Positions 50,865 to 59,201 of a stretch of DNA of 64,000 nucleotides are shown piece after piece. A model generated the notes under the pieces. That model saw only the letters and a program-made list of their open reading frames with translations. It did no database searches and was not told where the DNA came from. Made by a program: the position numbers and the translations under genes. Source of the DNA: Bacillus alkalisoli (GTDB lineage: Bacteria; Bacillota; Bacilli; Bacillales; Bacillaceae_I); assembly GCF_002797415.1 (NCBI RefSeq), contig NZ_KZ454944.1, positions 271,745-335,744 of the forward strand. Direction: 5' to 3'. The first letter of the stretch is position 1. Each line of letters opens with the position of its first letter.

Positions 50865-51626
50865 ATGAAAAACTGGATCGGTTTTATTTTTATTGTATTG
50901 TTATGTTTTACCGCTGTGATTGTTGGGAATGAAAGAAGTGGAGCTCAAGCAATTAATTCCATAACCAGTACTGAGTTAGAAGAAATTATTCGTGTGTATG
51001 AGCAAAATGAAATTTTCGTGAATGAATGGAAACTTTACGCTCGTGAAAACGTCTATACAATTAGGAATAAAGTATCTTTCCAAGACGAAGCAAATAGGTT
51101 AAAACAGAAGATGGGTCATTTTTTATGGGAAGAGGATCGAACAGAAGATTCTTGGAAGATGGTTGGCACTTATTTTAATGAAAATTCAAAGGAAAATGAA
51201 AAAATTACCCTACTGATGACGGACATAAAGGCAAATCCAACTACGAATGTATGGTATGAAGTCCATGCTATCGGTTGGGAAGAGGAAAAGTCCTTGAGTC
51301 AAGTGGAAAAATTTTACGAGACTGCTTCCATTATTTTTCACGAAGAACCTGAAATATTTTCTTGTGTAATCGGCGAAATCAGTGATATTATTGAAGTTAG
51401 TTTGAAAAACAGAGCGGACGAATTATTACGCAGTTTTTCGGCGAGTGAGATGGAATCGTTGACGGAAGATACATTCATCTCCATATCTGCATATAATGAC
51501 CAGTGGGAACGTTTTTTACCCACACCTAATGGAAAAATGAACTTGCAACTTGGCCTAAGGAAAAACGGATTGGGCGATAAGATTACCGTCGTAATCGGCA
51601 CGCCAATCATAACTATTGAATATTAA
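50865..51626 (+). CDS. ywmB: YwmB-family secreted protein
   Basis: A 253-residue protein with a signal peptide or anchor (about 4-22, WIGFIFIVLLCFTAVIV) and an external domain of the YwmB family, whose fold has been described as TATA-binding-protein-like. The function is unknown. The position directly before murAA and spoIID matches B. subtilis. AGGGGGAAAG precedes the ATG. murAA starts 32 bp later, so they may share a transcript. Confidence 0.85.
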   Translation: MKNWIGFIFIVLLCFTAVIVGNERSGAQAINSITSTELEEIIRVYEQNEIFVNEWKLYARENVYTIRNKVSFQDEANRLKQKMGHFLWEEDRTEDSWKMVGTYFNENSKENEKITLLMTDIKANPTTNVWYEVHAIGWEEEKSLSQVEKFYETASIIFHEEPEIFSCVIGEISDIIEVSLKNRADELLRSFSASEMESLTEDTFISISAYNDQWERFLPTPNGKMNLQLGLRKNGLGDKITVVIGTPIITIEY

Positions 51627-51658
51627 TATATAGAACATAGGACGCGGAGGGGAAGACC

Positions 51659-52963
51659 TTGGAAAAAATCATCGTCCGCGGTGGAAACAGATTAACTGGT
51701 ACTGTAAAAGTAGAAGGCGCAAAAAACGCAGTACTTCCTGTTATTGCCGCAACACTATTAGCTAGTAAAGGTAAATGTGAAATTTTAGATGTACCTGAGC
51801 TCTCTGATGTTTATACGATAAATGAAGTTTTACGCTATTTAAATGCTGAAGTTAGCTTTGATAATAATCGTATAACTGTCGATGCAACAAAAGAATTAAA
51901 TACGGAAGCTCCTTTCGAATATGTACGAAAAATGCGTGCATCAGTGCTTGTAATGGGATCGTTACTTGCTAGAAACGGACGTGCAAAAATTGCTTTACCT
52001 GGTGGATGTGCAATCGGTTCAAGACCAATTGATCAACATTTAAAAGGTTTCGAAGCAATGGGTGCGAAGGTAAAAGTAGGAAACGGCTATATCGATGCAG
52101 TTGTTGACGGAAGACTTAAGGGAGCGAAAGTATATCTTGATTTCCCAAGTGTTGGAGCAACAGAGAATATCATGATGGCAGCAACGTTAGCAGACGGAAC
52201 AACGATCTTAGAGAACGTAGCAAAAGAACCAGAAATCGTGGACTTAGCTAACTTCCTTAACTCAATGGGTGCAAAAATCCGTGGAGCAGGAACAGGTACA
52301 ATCCGCATTGAAGGTGTAGAAGAATTAAACGGTACACGTCACCACATCATTCCAGACCGTATTGAAGCAGGAACATTCATGGTAGCTGCCGCAATTACTG
52401 GCGGTAATGTATTAGTTCAAGGTGCTGTATATGAACATTTAAGCTCTCTTATTGCAAAAATGCAAGAAATGGGCGTTCAAATTACGGAAGAGCCAACTGG
52501 TTTACGTGTTATCGGACCAGAGAAGTTAAAATCTATTGACATTAAAACAATGCCACATCCAGGATTCCCGACAGATATGCAATCCCAAATGATGTCCTTA
52601 TTACTGGCAGCTGAAGGCACAAGTATGATCACGGAAACGGTATTTGAAAACCGCTTCATGCACGTGGAAGAATTCCGTCGCATGAATGGCGACATCAAAA
52701 TCGAAGGCCGTTCTGTTATTATTTCTGGACCATCGAAGCTACAAGGTGCAGAAGTGGCAGCAACTGATTTACGTGCAGCAGCAGCATTAGTTTTAGCTGG
52801 TTTAATTGCTGATGGTTATACTCGTGTAACAGAACTGAAACACTTAGACCGCGGCTACGTAAACTTCCATGAGAAGTTAGCTGCTTTAGGTGCAGACGTA
52901 GAGCGTATTAATGATAAAGTTGATACAGCAGTTGAAATGTTAGAGCAAGCAAAAGAAGCGTAA
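51659..52963 (+). CDS. murAA: UDP-N-acetylglucosamine 1-carboxyvinyltransferase, MurAA paralogue
   Basis: Main MurA of peptidoglycan synthesis. The 434 residues contain Lys22-Asn23 in VEGAKNAV, the catalytic Cys117 in [15 protein letters not shown] and the aspartate in [12 protein letters not shown]. The start is TTG after GGAGGGGAAG; the sequence [10 protein letters not shown] aligns with B. subtilis MurAA. Compared with murAB at 3308 it shares all active-site blocks but is clearly a separate paralogue. The neighbours ywmB and spoIID are conserved. Confidence 0.95.
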   Translation: MEKIIVRGGNRLTGTVKVEGAKNAVLPVIAATLLASKGKCEILDVPELSDVYTINEVLRYLNAEVSFDNNRITVDATKELNTEAPFEYVRKMRASVLVMGSLLARNGRAKIALPGGCAIGSRPIDQHLKGFEAMGAKVKVGNGYIDAVVDGRLKGAKVYLDFPSVGATENIMMAATLADGTTILENVAKEPEIVDLANFLNSMGAKIRGAGTGTIRIEGVEELNGTRHHIIPDRIEAGTFMVAAAITGGNVLVQGAVYEHLSSLIAKMQEMGVQITEEPTGLRVIGPEKLKSIDIKTMPHPGFPTDMQSQMMSLLLAAEGTSMITETVFENRFMHVEEFRRMNGDIKIEGRSVIISGPSKLQGAEVAATDLRAAAALVLAGLIADGYTRVTELKHLDRGYVNFHEKLAALGADVERINDKVDTAVEMLEQAKEA

Positions 52964-52985
52964 TGCTTATGTTTGATAAATAGTA

Positions 52986-53022
52986 GGGTTCAGGTCCATT
53001 TAGTTGGATCTGGGCCCTTTTT
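52986..53022 (+). terminator. intrinsic terminator of murAA
   Basis: GGGTTCAGGTCCA (52986-52998) pairs with TGGATCTGGGCCC (53005-53017) using several G-U pairs, then five T. Confidence 0.88.
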
Positions 53023-53182
53023 ATTTATAAATATTCACCTTGTTTATGCCACATACCTAACTAGTGTGCCCAGAATGGTTACAATTATGTAACAAAATAT
53101 GTCCAAGGAAATATTTGTTGGGGGAGTGGGGAGGATAGTGTGTGGTTAGGTATATAAGAGGTGAGTAGAAGGTATTGTTTGG

Positions 53183-53416
53183 AAGGATTGAAACAGAAGG
53201 ATGTGAGAATATCTAATGTTGGAGAAGGATTGAAACACAAGCAAGTAAGATTGAAACACAAGTAGTTAGGATTGAAACAGAAAAGGTTGAATTTGAAACA
53301 CAAATCTAATGGTGGAGAAGGATTGAAACAGAAGCATGTAAGATTGAAACACAAATAGTTAAGATTGAAACAGAAAAGGTTGAATTTGAAACACAAAACG
53401 ATAGGATTGAAACACA
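53183..53416. repeat. 21-bp phased array C2 (ATTGAAAC)
   Basis: (A/T)TTGAAAC cores start at 53187, 53229, 53250, 53271, 53292, 53322, 53343, 53364, 53385 and 53406. Steps are 42, then 21 in every case but one (30). The core is the same as in C1, 30 kb away. It lies between the murAA terminator and the spoIID promoter. Confidence 0.92.
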
Positions 53417-53517
53417 AATAAAAATGCTAGTATCTACCCAATCCCCTTAGTTTCCCTACTAAAATGCAACTCTCCAAAATCCACACGTCTAAAACCTTCA
53501 ACTTTCCGTTAATACTT

Positions 53518-53548
53518 GTCATAATTGCTTGTCCTCCTCCATAGAATT
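53518..53548 (+). promoter_or_regulatory. SigE-type promoter of spoIID
   Basis: GTCATAATT (53518-53526) and CATAGAATT (53540-53548), 13 bp apart, match the mother-cell SigE pattern GTCATATT / CATACAAT. SpoIID is a known SigE gene. Confidence 0.65.
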
Positions 53549-53591
53549 GGAAAGAGAACAAACTATTTACAAAACGGAGGGCCGAACACTT

Positions 53592-54611
53592 ATGATTAAT
53601 ATTAAACCACTCATCGTACTCTTATCCCTACTATTCGTTATGATTCTTATGGTTCCGACATTGTTAGTGCTGCCGTTTGCTGACAAGGGAAGCGGCAAAT
53701 TAACAGAGGAACTAGATGCAAAGCATTTACAACCGCTTAAAATTGGTCCTGATATGAACGTTGCCGTTTATCGCAGTGAATTAAAAGAAATCGTTGAAAT
53801 ACCAATAGAAGAATACGTGGTTGGAGTTGTTTCTGCTGAAATGGGGCCACAGTTTGAGTTAGAAGCATTGAAGGCACAAGCGCTCGCAGCTAGAACGTAT
53901 GTCGTGAAGCAAATGCTTGCCGGTAAATCCATTAGTGCCCCAGAAGGCGCTCACGTGACAGATACGGTGTTAGATCAAGTATATAAAAGTAGAGAGCAAC
54001 TAAGGGCAGGCTGGGGAGCTGAGTTTGCACCGCGCATTGCGAAAGTGGCGGAAGCGGTCGAAGCTACGGCCGGTAAAGTCATAACGTTCAACAACGAACC
54101 AATTGATGCGAGCTTTTTTTCCACAAGCAATGGGTTTACAGAGAACTCAGAGGAATACTGGCAAAATGAATATCCATACTTAAGAAGTGTCGAGAGCCCG
54201 TGGGATGAAGTCTCGCCGGCTTTTACAGATAAAAAAGTGGTCACCCTGGCCGAGTTTCAGCATGAATTAGGTGTAACTCTCCCAGCCGATGGTTCAGTTG
54301 GAAAAATCGTTTCTAGAACGACAGGGGACAGAGTTGGTGAAGTGGAAATAAACGGGAAAAAATTGAAAGGTCGCGAAGTGCGAGAAAAATTAGAGCTTCG
54401 TTCAAGCGACTTTACGTGGGAGCGCTCAGGTAATGAAATTATCATTACGACAAAAGGGTATGGACACGGTGTTGGGATGAGCCAATACGGCGCAAATGGG
54501 ATGGCAAAGCTCGGAAGCACGCACGAGCAGATACTGACGCACTACTATCAAGGTGTCCAAATCGCCAGTGCCGATCAGTATATGAATAAGCTAACCGCGA
54601 AAAGTAACTAA
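53592..54611 (+). CDS. spoIID: SpoIID, sporulation lytic transglycosylase
   Basis: Mother-cell membrane enzyme that cuts septal glycan during engulfment with SpoIIP and SpoIIM. The 339 residues have a single N-terminal membrane helix (about 5-30) and an external SpoIID domain with the catalytic glutamate in VVSAEMGPQFELEALKAQALAARTY and the C-terminal KGYGHGVGMSQYGANGMA. The ATG at 53592 follows CGGAGGG; an earlier in-frame ATG at 53529 would lie within the predicted SigE promoter. murAA upstream is the conserved neighbour. Confidence 0.94.
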   Translation: MINIKPLIVLLSLLFVMILMVPTLLVLPFADKGSGKLTEELDAKHLQPLKIGPDMNVAVYRSELKEIVEIPIEEYVVGVVSAEMGPQFELEALKAQALAARTYVVKQMLAGKSISAPEGAHVTDTVLDQVYKSREQLRAGWGAEFAPRIAKVAEAVEATAGKVITFNNEPIDASFFSTSNGFTENSEEYWQNEYPYLRSVESPWDEVSPAFTDKKVVTLAEFQHELGVTLPADGSVGKIVSRTTGDRVGEVEINGKKLKGREVREKLELRSSDFTWERSGNEIIITTKGYGHGVGMSQYGANGMAKLGSTHEQILTHYYQGVQIASADQYMNKLTAKSN

Positions 54612-54620
54612 CGTATACAA

Positions 54621-54663
54621 ATCCTTCTTACTCGTCTACGATGACAGTAGGAGGGATTTTTTA
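54621..54663 (+). terminator. intrinsic terminator of spoIID
   Basis: ATCCTTCTTACT (54621-54632) pairs with AGTAGGAGGGAT (54646-54657) using G-U pairs, then a T run. Confidence 0.82.
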
Positions 54664-54681
54664 TTTTTGAAAAAAATTTCA

Positions 54682-54711
54682 GGTGCCGGCATTTTGGTGC
54701 CAGGCACCTAT
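54682..54711. repeat. GGTGCC-type palindromic repeat, copy 4 (split)
   Basis: AGGTGCCGGCATTTTGGTGCC followed by AGGCACCT: a palindrome with an extra GGTGCC half, suggesting one copy inserted in or slipped on another. Confidence 0.65.
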
Positions 54712-54739
54712 GCCTTATTTTTGTCAAAGAAAAGTACAA

Positions 54740-55292
54740 AAAAGCAAAAATGAACATGGAGAGTGTTTTCACGTTCAATTTTGTTAAAGAAAAAAGCAAA
54801 AATGAACATGGAGAGTGGTCTCACGTTCATTTTCGTTAAAGAAAAAAGCAAAAATGAACATGGAGAGTGTATTCACGTTCAATTTTGTTAAAGAAAAAAG
54901 CAAAAATGAACATGGAGAGTGTATTCACGTTCATTTTCGTCGAAGAAAAAAGCAAAAATGAACATGGAGAGTGTATTCACGTTCAATTTTGTTAAAGAAA
55001 AAAGCAAAAATGAACATGGAGAGTGGTCTCACGTTCATTTTCGTCAAAGAAAAAAGCAAAAATGAACATGGAGAGTGGTCTCACGTTCATTTTCGTTAAA
55101 GAAAAAAGCAAAAATGAACATGGAGAGTGGTCTCACGTTCATTTTCGTCAAAGAAAAAAGCAAAAATGAACATGGAGTGGCCTCTCAAGTTCATTACCGC
55201 AAAGAAAAAAACCAGAAATGAACTTGATAAGAGCTCTCAAGTTCATTACCACCAAAGAAAAAACAAAAATTAACTTGAATAGGCCACTCTTA
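54740..55292. repeat. 52-bp phased array B2 (AATGAACATG...CACGTTCATT)
   Basis: ATGAACATG starts at 54750, 54802, 54854, 54906, 54958, 55010, 55062, 55114, 55166 and 55218, each 52 bp apart, with a decayed unit near 55269. Arms AAAATGAACATG and CACGTTCATTTT pair at 11 of 12 positions. In the unit at 55218 the arms become AATGAACTTG and CAAGTTCATT, with both sides changed to keep pairing. Same family and period as B1, 39 kb away. Confidence 0.95.
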
Positions 55293-55561
55293 ATAACTTT
55301 GTCCTATCCTCTTATATTACCTAAATTTCTCGTGTCTCTCCATAACAAATCGTGACTACTTCCACCGAGCTATCTTTCATTAATTATAAAACTTCCTCAT
55401 CTTGCCCTACCGTTTTACTAGAAGGTATTATTTTACGAACAGAGAATGTATAGTAGTATAAGACGTTAAAGGCAGTAGTCCCACGTGATGGAGGACAAAA
55501 TTAGTAACAGTGGAAATGTCGAGTGATGAAGAGGCAAAAGATAAGTAAGGAGGAATGTTAG
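55293..55561. other. intergenic region before the GNAT gene
   Basis: About 270 bp, C-rich and G-poor at the start (55300-55420), AT-rich later. No gene, terminator or firm promoter is seen. Confidence 0.4.
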
Positions 55562-56002
55562 GTGGAGGTACGTCGAGCGACAACAGGAGATTTGGCGGGA
55601 GTGGCTCAGCTTTTTAATAAATATAGAATGTTTTATGAGCAAAACTCTGATTTAGAAGGTGCGACTCAATACATAAAAGAAAGACTGGATAAGAATGAGT
55701 CGGTTATTTTTGTTGTAATTAATGGGGAAGAGTATGTCGGGTTTACGCAGCTTTATCCAACGTTTTCGTCCATTTCCATGATGAGAGCTTGGATTTTAAA
55801 TGATTTGTATGTGGATGAAGTAGCTCGCAAGCAAGGTGTGGGGGAAATGCTATTAAGTATGGCGAAGGATTTCGGGTTAGAAACTGGAGCAAAAAGTATC
55901 GCACTCAGCACCGCCACAGACAATCTAGCAGCACAATCGCTATATGAAAAAAACGGCTATAAAAAAGACGAAACGTTTTATCAATATGAATTGATTTTAT
56001 AA
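55562..56002 (+). CDS. GNAT-family N-acetyltransferase
   Basis: A 146-residue acetyl-CoA-dependent acetyltransferase. Motif A is clear: LNDLYVDEVARKQGVGEMLL (RxxGVG acetyl-CoA loop) near 85-105, and motif B is LSTATDNLAAQSLYEKNGYKKDE. The start is GTG after AAGGAGG. The substrate cannot be told from the sequence. It has its own strong terminator and stands alone between the B2 array and spoIIQ. Confidence 0.9.
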   Translation: MEVRRATTGDLAGVAQLFNKYRMFYEQNSDLEGATQYIKERLDKNESVIFVVINGEEYVGFTQLYPTFSSISMMRAWILNDLYVDEVARKQGVGEMLLSMAKDFGLETGAKSIALSTATDNLAAQSLYEKNGYKKDETFYQYELIL

Positions 56003-56041
56003 AAGGCTATGTTAAAAACTAATGTTGTTTAACAGGGCCTT

Positions 56042-56097
56042 AAAAAAAGCCTTGATGGTACTCCGGTAAAAACGGACATGCCATCAAGGCTTTTTTT
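56042..56097 (+). terminator. strong intrinsic terminator after the GNAT gene
   Basis: AAAAAAAGCCTTGATGG (56042-56058) pairs perfectly with CCATCAAGGCTTTTTTT (56081-56097), with an inner TCCG/CGGA stem. It is symmetric and may act in both directions. Confidence 0.95.
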
Positions 56098-56113
56098 AGT
56101 AGGATAAAAATTC

Positions 56114-56128
56114 CAGGTGCCAGGCACT
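56114..56128. repeat. GGTGCC-type palindromic repeat, copy 5
   Basis: CAGGTGCCAGGCACTG, a partly decayed copy just after the GNAT terminator. Confidence 0.6.
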
Positions 56129-56233
56129 GTTGGACGAGGGCAACTTTTTCCCTCACAAAAAAATTTATATTCTATGAATAATTCTTTCCTTTTTGTAAGA
56201 AAATAACTTTTTTAAAAATTTTTTAGTCTCGAT

Positions 56234-56262
56234 GTATATTATTCTCTCTTTCTGTTCAGAAT
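56234..56262 (+). promoter_or_regulatory. SigF-type promoter of spoIIQ
   Basis: GTATA (56234-56238), 15 bp, GTTCAGAAT (56254-56262), matching GYATA-N15-GGnnAnAnT except at the second G. spoIIQ is a known SigF gene. The transcript would begin near 56269. Confidence 0.7.
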
Positions 56263-56281
56263 GGTTGTTGAGGTGATGAAA

Positions 56282-57097
56282 ATGAGAGAGGAAGAAAAGA
56301 AACGGACTTCTCAAAATTCAAATTGGCAAAAACTTATGAAAAAACGTTGGGTATTCCCAGCAATCTATTTAGCTAGTGCTGCAATCATTTTAACAGGGGT
56401 ATTAATGTTCCAAGCTGGTACTACACCAGAGGAGCCAGCAAATGAAACGGAAGGTAACGGTCCAACAACTTCACAAAACGGTGACCAACCTGCTGTTGAG
56501 GTAACAAGCCCTGTTGAAAACTTTGTAATGCCTGTAGTAGACGAAAGTGCCGCAGTTGTAGAAAAGTATTTCTGGGATCCTAATGCTTCAGAAGAAGAGC
56601 AAGAAAACTCATTCATTTATTACAATGGAATTTACCAACCAAACACTGGTATCGACATTGCAATGAGAAATGGTGAAGCATTTGATGTTGTAGCAAGTTT
56701 AAGTGGTAAAGTAGTTCGTGTAGATGACAAAGATACGTTATTAGGAAATGTAATCGAAATTGAGCATGAAGATGGCGTGAAAACAGTGTACACTTCTGTA
56801 ACAAATATCGTAGTTAAAGAAGGCGACACAGTAGAACAAGGTCAAGTAATTGCTCAAGCTGGTACAAGCTTAATGAACAAAGAAGTAACGCACGTACACT
56901 TTGAAATTCGTAAAGACGAAATGGCTGTAAACCCATTATCTTTCTTCAAAAAGCCAGTAACTGCACTATTAGATGCAGGTAACGTTTCTGCAGAGCAAGA
57001 CGAAGATGCTCCGCAAAACGATGGTGAAGAAGATGCTGAGCAACCTGAAGAAGGCCAGCCAGGCGAAGAAGACGGTAGCGACGATTCTGAGAACTAA
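56282..57097 (+). CDS. spoIIQ: SpoIIQ, forespore engulfment and channel protein (degenerate M23 domain)
   Basis: Forespore membrane protein that meets mother-cell SpoIIIAH across the intermembrane space. The 271 residues have one membrane helix (about 24-44), a spacer, an M23/LytM domain (about 115-225) and a very acidic tail (230-271). Of the M23 zinc ligands, HxH is present (THVHFEIRK), but the usual first His reads Asn in PNTGIDIA, so it is probably inactive as an endopeptidase, as in B. subtilis SpoIIQ. GAGGTG sits 6 nt before the ATG at 56282; earlier in-frame starts overlap the promoter. Confidence 0.9.
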   Translation: MREEEKKRTSQNSNWQKLMKKRWVFPAIYLASAAIILTGVLMFQAGTTPEEPANETEGNGPTTSQNGDQPAVEVTSPVENFVMPVVDESAAVVEKYFWDPNASEEEQENSFIYYNGIYQPNTGIDIAMRNGEAFDVVASLSGKVVRVDDKDTLLGNVIEIEHEDGVKTVYTSVTNIVVKEGDTVEQGQVIAQAGTSLMNKEVTHVHFEIRKDEMAVNPLSFFKKPVTALLDAGNVSAEQDEDAPQNDGEEDAEQPEEGQPGEEDGSDDSEN

Positions 57098-57109
57098 GAT
57101 GGATCAATA

Positions 57110-57143
57110 AGGAGGTTGGGCTAAAATAGCCTGACCTCTTTTA
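57110..57143 (+). terminator. intrinsic terminator of spoIIQ
   Basis: GAGGTTGGGCTA and TAGCCTGACCTC form the stem (57112-57138) around an AAA loop, then TTTTATT. Confidence 0.8.
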
Positions 57144-57248
57144 TTAAAACCCTCTTGCTTAGGAATAATTCCAAAATCAAAAGGGTATATTAAAGTAAGC
57201 AGTATGAATTACTAACATTAGCAGCATAAAATCGGGTGAATGTCCCAG

Positions 57249-57298
57249 CCCCCTCTCCTATCCAACTGACCATATTGGATGGGGGAGGGGGTTTTTTT
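57249..57298 (+). terminator. second, strong terminator with no gene before it
   Basis: CCCCCTCTCCTATCCAA (57249-57265) pairs with TTGGATGGGGGAGGGGG (57275-57291), followed by seven T. It lies 106 bp after the spoIIQ terminator, and that interval has no open frame with a ribosome site; it may end a small RNA or act as a back-up. Confidence 0.85.
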
Positions 57299-57311
57299 AT
57301 TGCAAAAATTT

Positions 57312-57349
57312 CACAGGTGCCAGGCACCACCCGAAGTTTGTCGAATTGA
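57312..57349 (+). repeat. GGTGCC-type palindrome with Spo0A-box tail, copy 6
   Basis: ACAGGTGCCAGGCACC, then ACCCGAAGTTTGTCGAATTG, the same unit as 19758-19790 with one base changed. The tail carries TGTCGAA, and its end forms the TTG of the -35 box of the next gene. Confidence 0.8.
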
Positions 57350-57374
57350 AATTATTCTGAAAAGATATTATAAT
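57346..57374 (+). promoter_or_regulatory. SigA promoter of the ywrD-like gene
   Basis: TTGAAA (57346-57351), 17 bp, TATAAT (57369-57374). The Spo0A-box-like TGTCGAA ends at the -35. Confidence 0.75.
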
Positions 57375-57418
57375 AAGAATAATTCGGTTATCGAAATATC
57401 AAAGGGGGAGACAGATTA

Positions 57419-59038
57419 ATGGAGAACTTAAACATGGACTTTTTACATAACCCGTACCCGTCGCAACGTAACACAGTGTTGGCGAAAAACGGAATGGTCG
57501 CGACATCGCAGCCACTAGCAGCAGAGGCTGGACTGCAAATCCTAAGAAAAGGTGGAAACGCAATTGATGCTGCAATCGCAACAGCGGCAGCGCTAACAGT
57601 GTTAGAACCTACGTCAAACGGAATCGGTGGCGACGCGTTTGCACTTGTTTGGACAAAGGGGAAGTTACACGGACTTAACGCAAGTGGTCCAGCACCATCA
57701 TCCATCAGCATCGATGCGGTAAAAGAGCTTGGACACAACGAAATGCCAAAACTAGGCCTCATCCCAGTTACAGTCCCTGGTGCACCTTCCGCATGGGCAG
57801 AGCTTTCCAACAAATTCGGGAAACTTCCTTTAATTGAAGTCCTAGAGCCAGCCATTCAATATGCAGAAGAAGGATACCCTGTGTCACCGACGCTCGGGAA
57901 GTATTGGAAGTCCGCTTACAATGCATACAAGAAAAACTGTACGACAGAGGAATTCCAGGGCTGGTTTGATACATTTGCGCCGGAGGGCCGCGCTCCAGAG
58001 ATAGGGGAAGTGTGGAAATCTCCCGGTCATGCAGAAACATTGCGCCAGATTGGCCTAACAGGTGGAGAAACGTTTTACAGAGGCGACATTGCCGATAAAA
58101 TAGCGGAATTCTCACAAGCGCACGGCGGTTTTTTACAAAAAGAAGATCTTGCAAACTATCAGCCTGAGTGGGTCGACCCGATTAAGGTGAATTATCGCGG
58201 CTATGATGTGTGGGAAATTCCGCCGAACGGGCAAGGGATTGCGGCGTTAATGGCGCTCAACATGCTGAAGGACGACGTGTTCCACGAGCGCGATTCGTTG
58301 GAGACGTACCATAAGCAAATCGAGGCGATGAAGCTCGCGTTTGTAGATACGAAGAAATATGTGTCCGATCCGAAGACGATGACGTACTCTTCAGAAGCCC
58401 TTTTATCGGAAAAATTCGCCAAACAGCGCAGAGCGGTAATAGGTGATATGGCATTGACGCCGGAACCAGGAACACCACCAAAAGGCGGTACCGTTTATTT
58501 AGCTACTGCCGATGGGGAAGGAAATATGGTATCCTTTATCCAAAGCAACTACATGGGCTTCGGTTCAGGCGTTGTGATACCGGGGACGGGGATTGGTTTG
58601 CAAAACCGCGGGCACGATTTTTCGCTGGATCCGGAGCACGAAAATGCACTTGCTCCTGGGAAAAAGACGTTTCACACGATTATTCCTGGTTTCTTGACGA
58701 AAGGCTCGGAGCCGGTTGGGCCGTTTGGTGTGATGGGTGGCTATATGCAGCCACAAGGACACATGCAGGTCGTGATGAACACGGTTGATTTCCATTTGAA
58801 TCCGCAAGCGGCGTTGGATGCACCACGTTGGCAGTGGATGGAAGGAAAGAAAGTGCTTGTGGAACATCACTTCCCACTTCATTTAGCGCAGGCGCTAGCT
58901 CGAAAAGGCCATGAGATACAAATAACGTTAGATGGCGGCGCGTTCGGTCGCGGACAAATTATTTGGCGTGATCCAAAAACAGGTGTATTGTGTGGAGGAA
59001 CAGAATCACGCACAGACGGACACGTAGCGGCGTTCTAA
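57419..59038 (+). CDS. ywrD: gamma-glutamyltransferase family protein, YwrD-like
   Basis: Ntn-hydrolase that is expected to cleave itself and then transfer or hydrolyse gamma-glutamyl groups. The 539 residues have the family blocks ILRKGGNAIDAAIA, NGIGGDAFALVW and PNGQGIAALMALNML; the nucleophile threonine is probably the one in PPKGGTVYLATADGEGNMVSF (about 361). No signal peptide is seen, so it is cytosolic, unlike the secreted GGT. AAAGGGGGAG precedes the ATG. In B. subtilis ywrD also lies near paired chromate-transporter genes (ywrA/ywrB), as here. Confidence 0.85.
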   Translation: MENLNMDFLHNPYPSQRNTVLAKNGMVATSQPLAAEAGLQILRKGGNAIDAAIATAAALTVLEPTSNGIGGDAFALVWTKGKLHGLNASGPAPSSISIDAVKELGHNEMPKLGLIPVTVPGAPSAWAELSNKFGKLPLIEVLEPAIQYAEEGYPVSPTLGKYWKSAYNAYKKNCTTEEFQGWFDTFAPEGRAPEIGEVWKSPGHAETLRQIGLTGGETFYRGDIADKIAEFSQAHGGFLQKEDLANYQPEWVDPIKVNYRGYDVWEIPPNGQGIAALMALNMLKDDVFHERDSLETYHKQIEAMKLAFVDTKKYVSDPKTMTYSSEALLSEKFAKQRRAVIGDMALTPEPGTPPKGGTVYLATADGEGNMVSFIQSNYMGFGSGVVIPGTGIGLQNRGHDFSLDPEHENALAPGKKTFHTIIPGFLTKGSEPVGPFGVMGGYMQPQGHMQVVMNTVDFHLNPQAALDAPRWQWMEGKKVLVEHHFPLHLAQALARKGHEIQITLDGGAFGRGQIIWRDPKTGVLCGGTESRTDGHVAAF

Positions 59039-59050
59039 TATTACAAAATA

Positions 59051-59161
59051 TTACAGGTGCCTGGCACCCGTAACAGTTCTGTAACCATACAACCCGCTCA
59101 AACCTAGCGAGCACTAAAAATATATTACAGATGTGTAACGGGTGCCAGGCACCTGTTACAC
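59051..59161. repeat. inverted pair of GGTGCC palindromes (REPIN-like), copies 7 and 8
   Basis: TTACAGGTGCCTGGCACCCG (from 59051) and, on the other strand, GTGTAACGGGTGCCAGGCAC (from 59133) are inverted copies about 60 bp apart. The flanks GTAACAG and CTGTTAC extend the match. Two inverted REP-like palindromes make a unit resembling a REPIN. It fills the gap between the ywrD-like gene and the chromate-transporter pair. Confidence 0.8.
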
Positions 59162-59201
59162 AATTGCAATCTACTAGAAAGAAAGAAGGCAACAAACTTA
59201 T

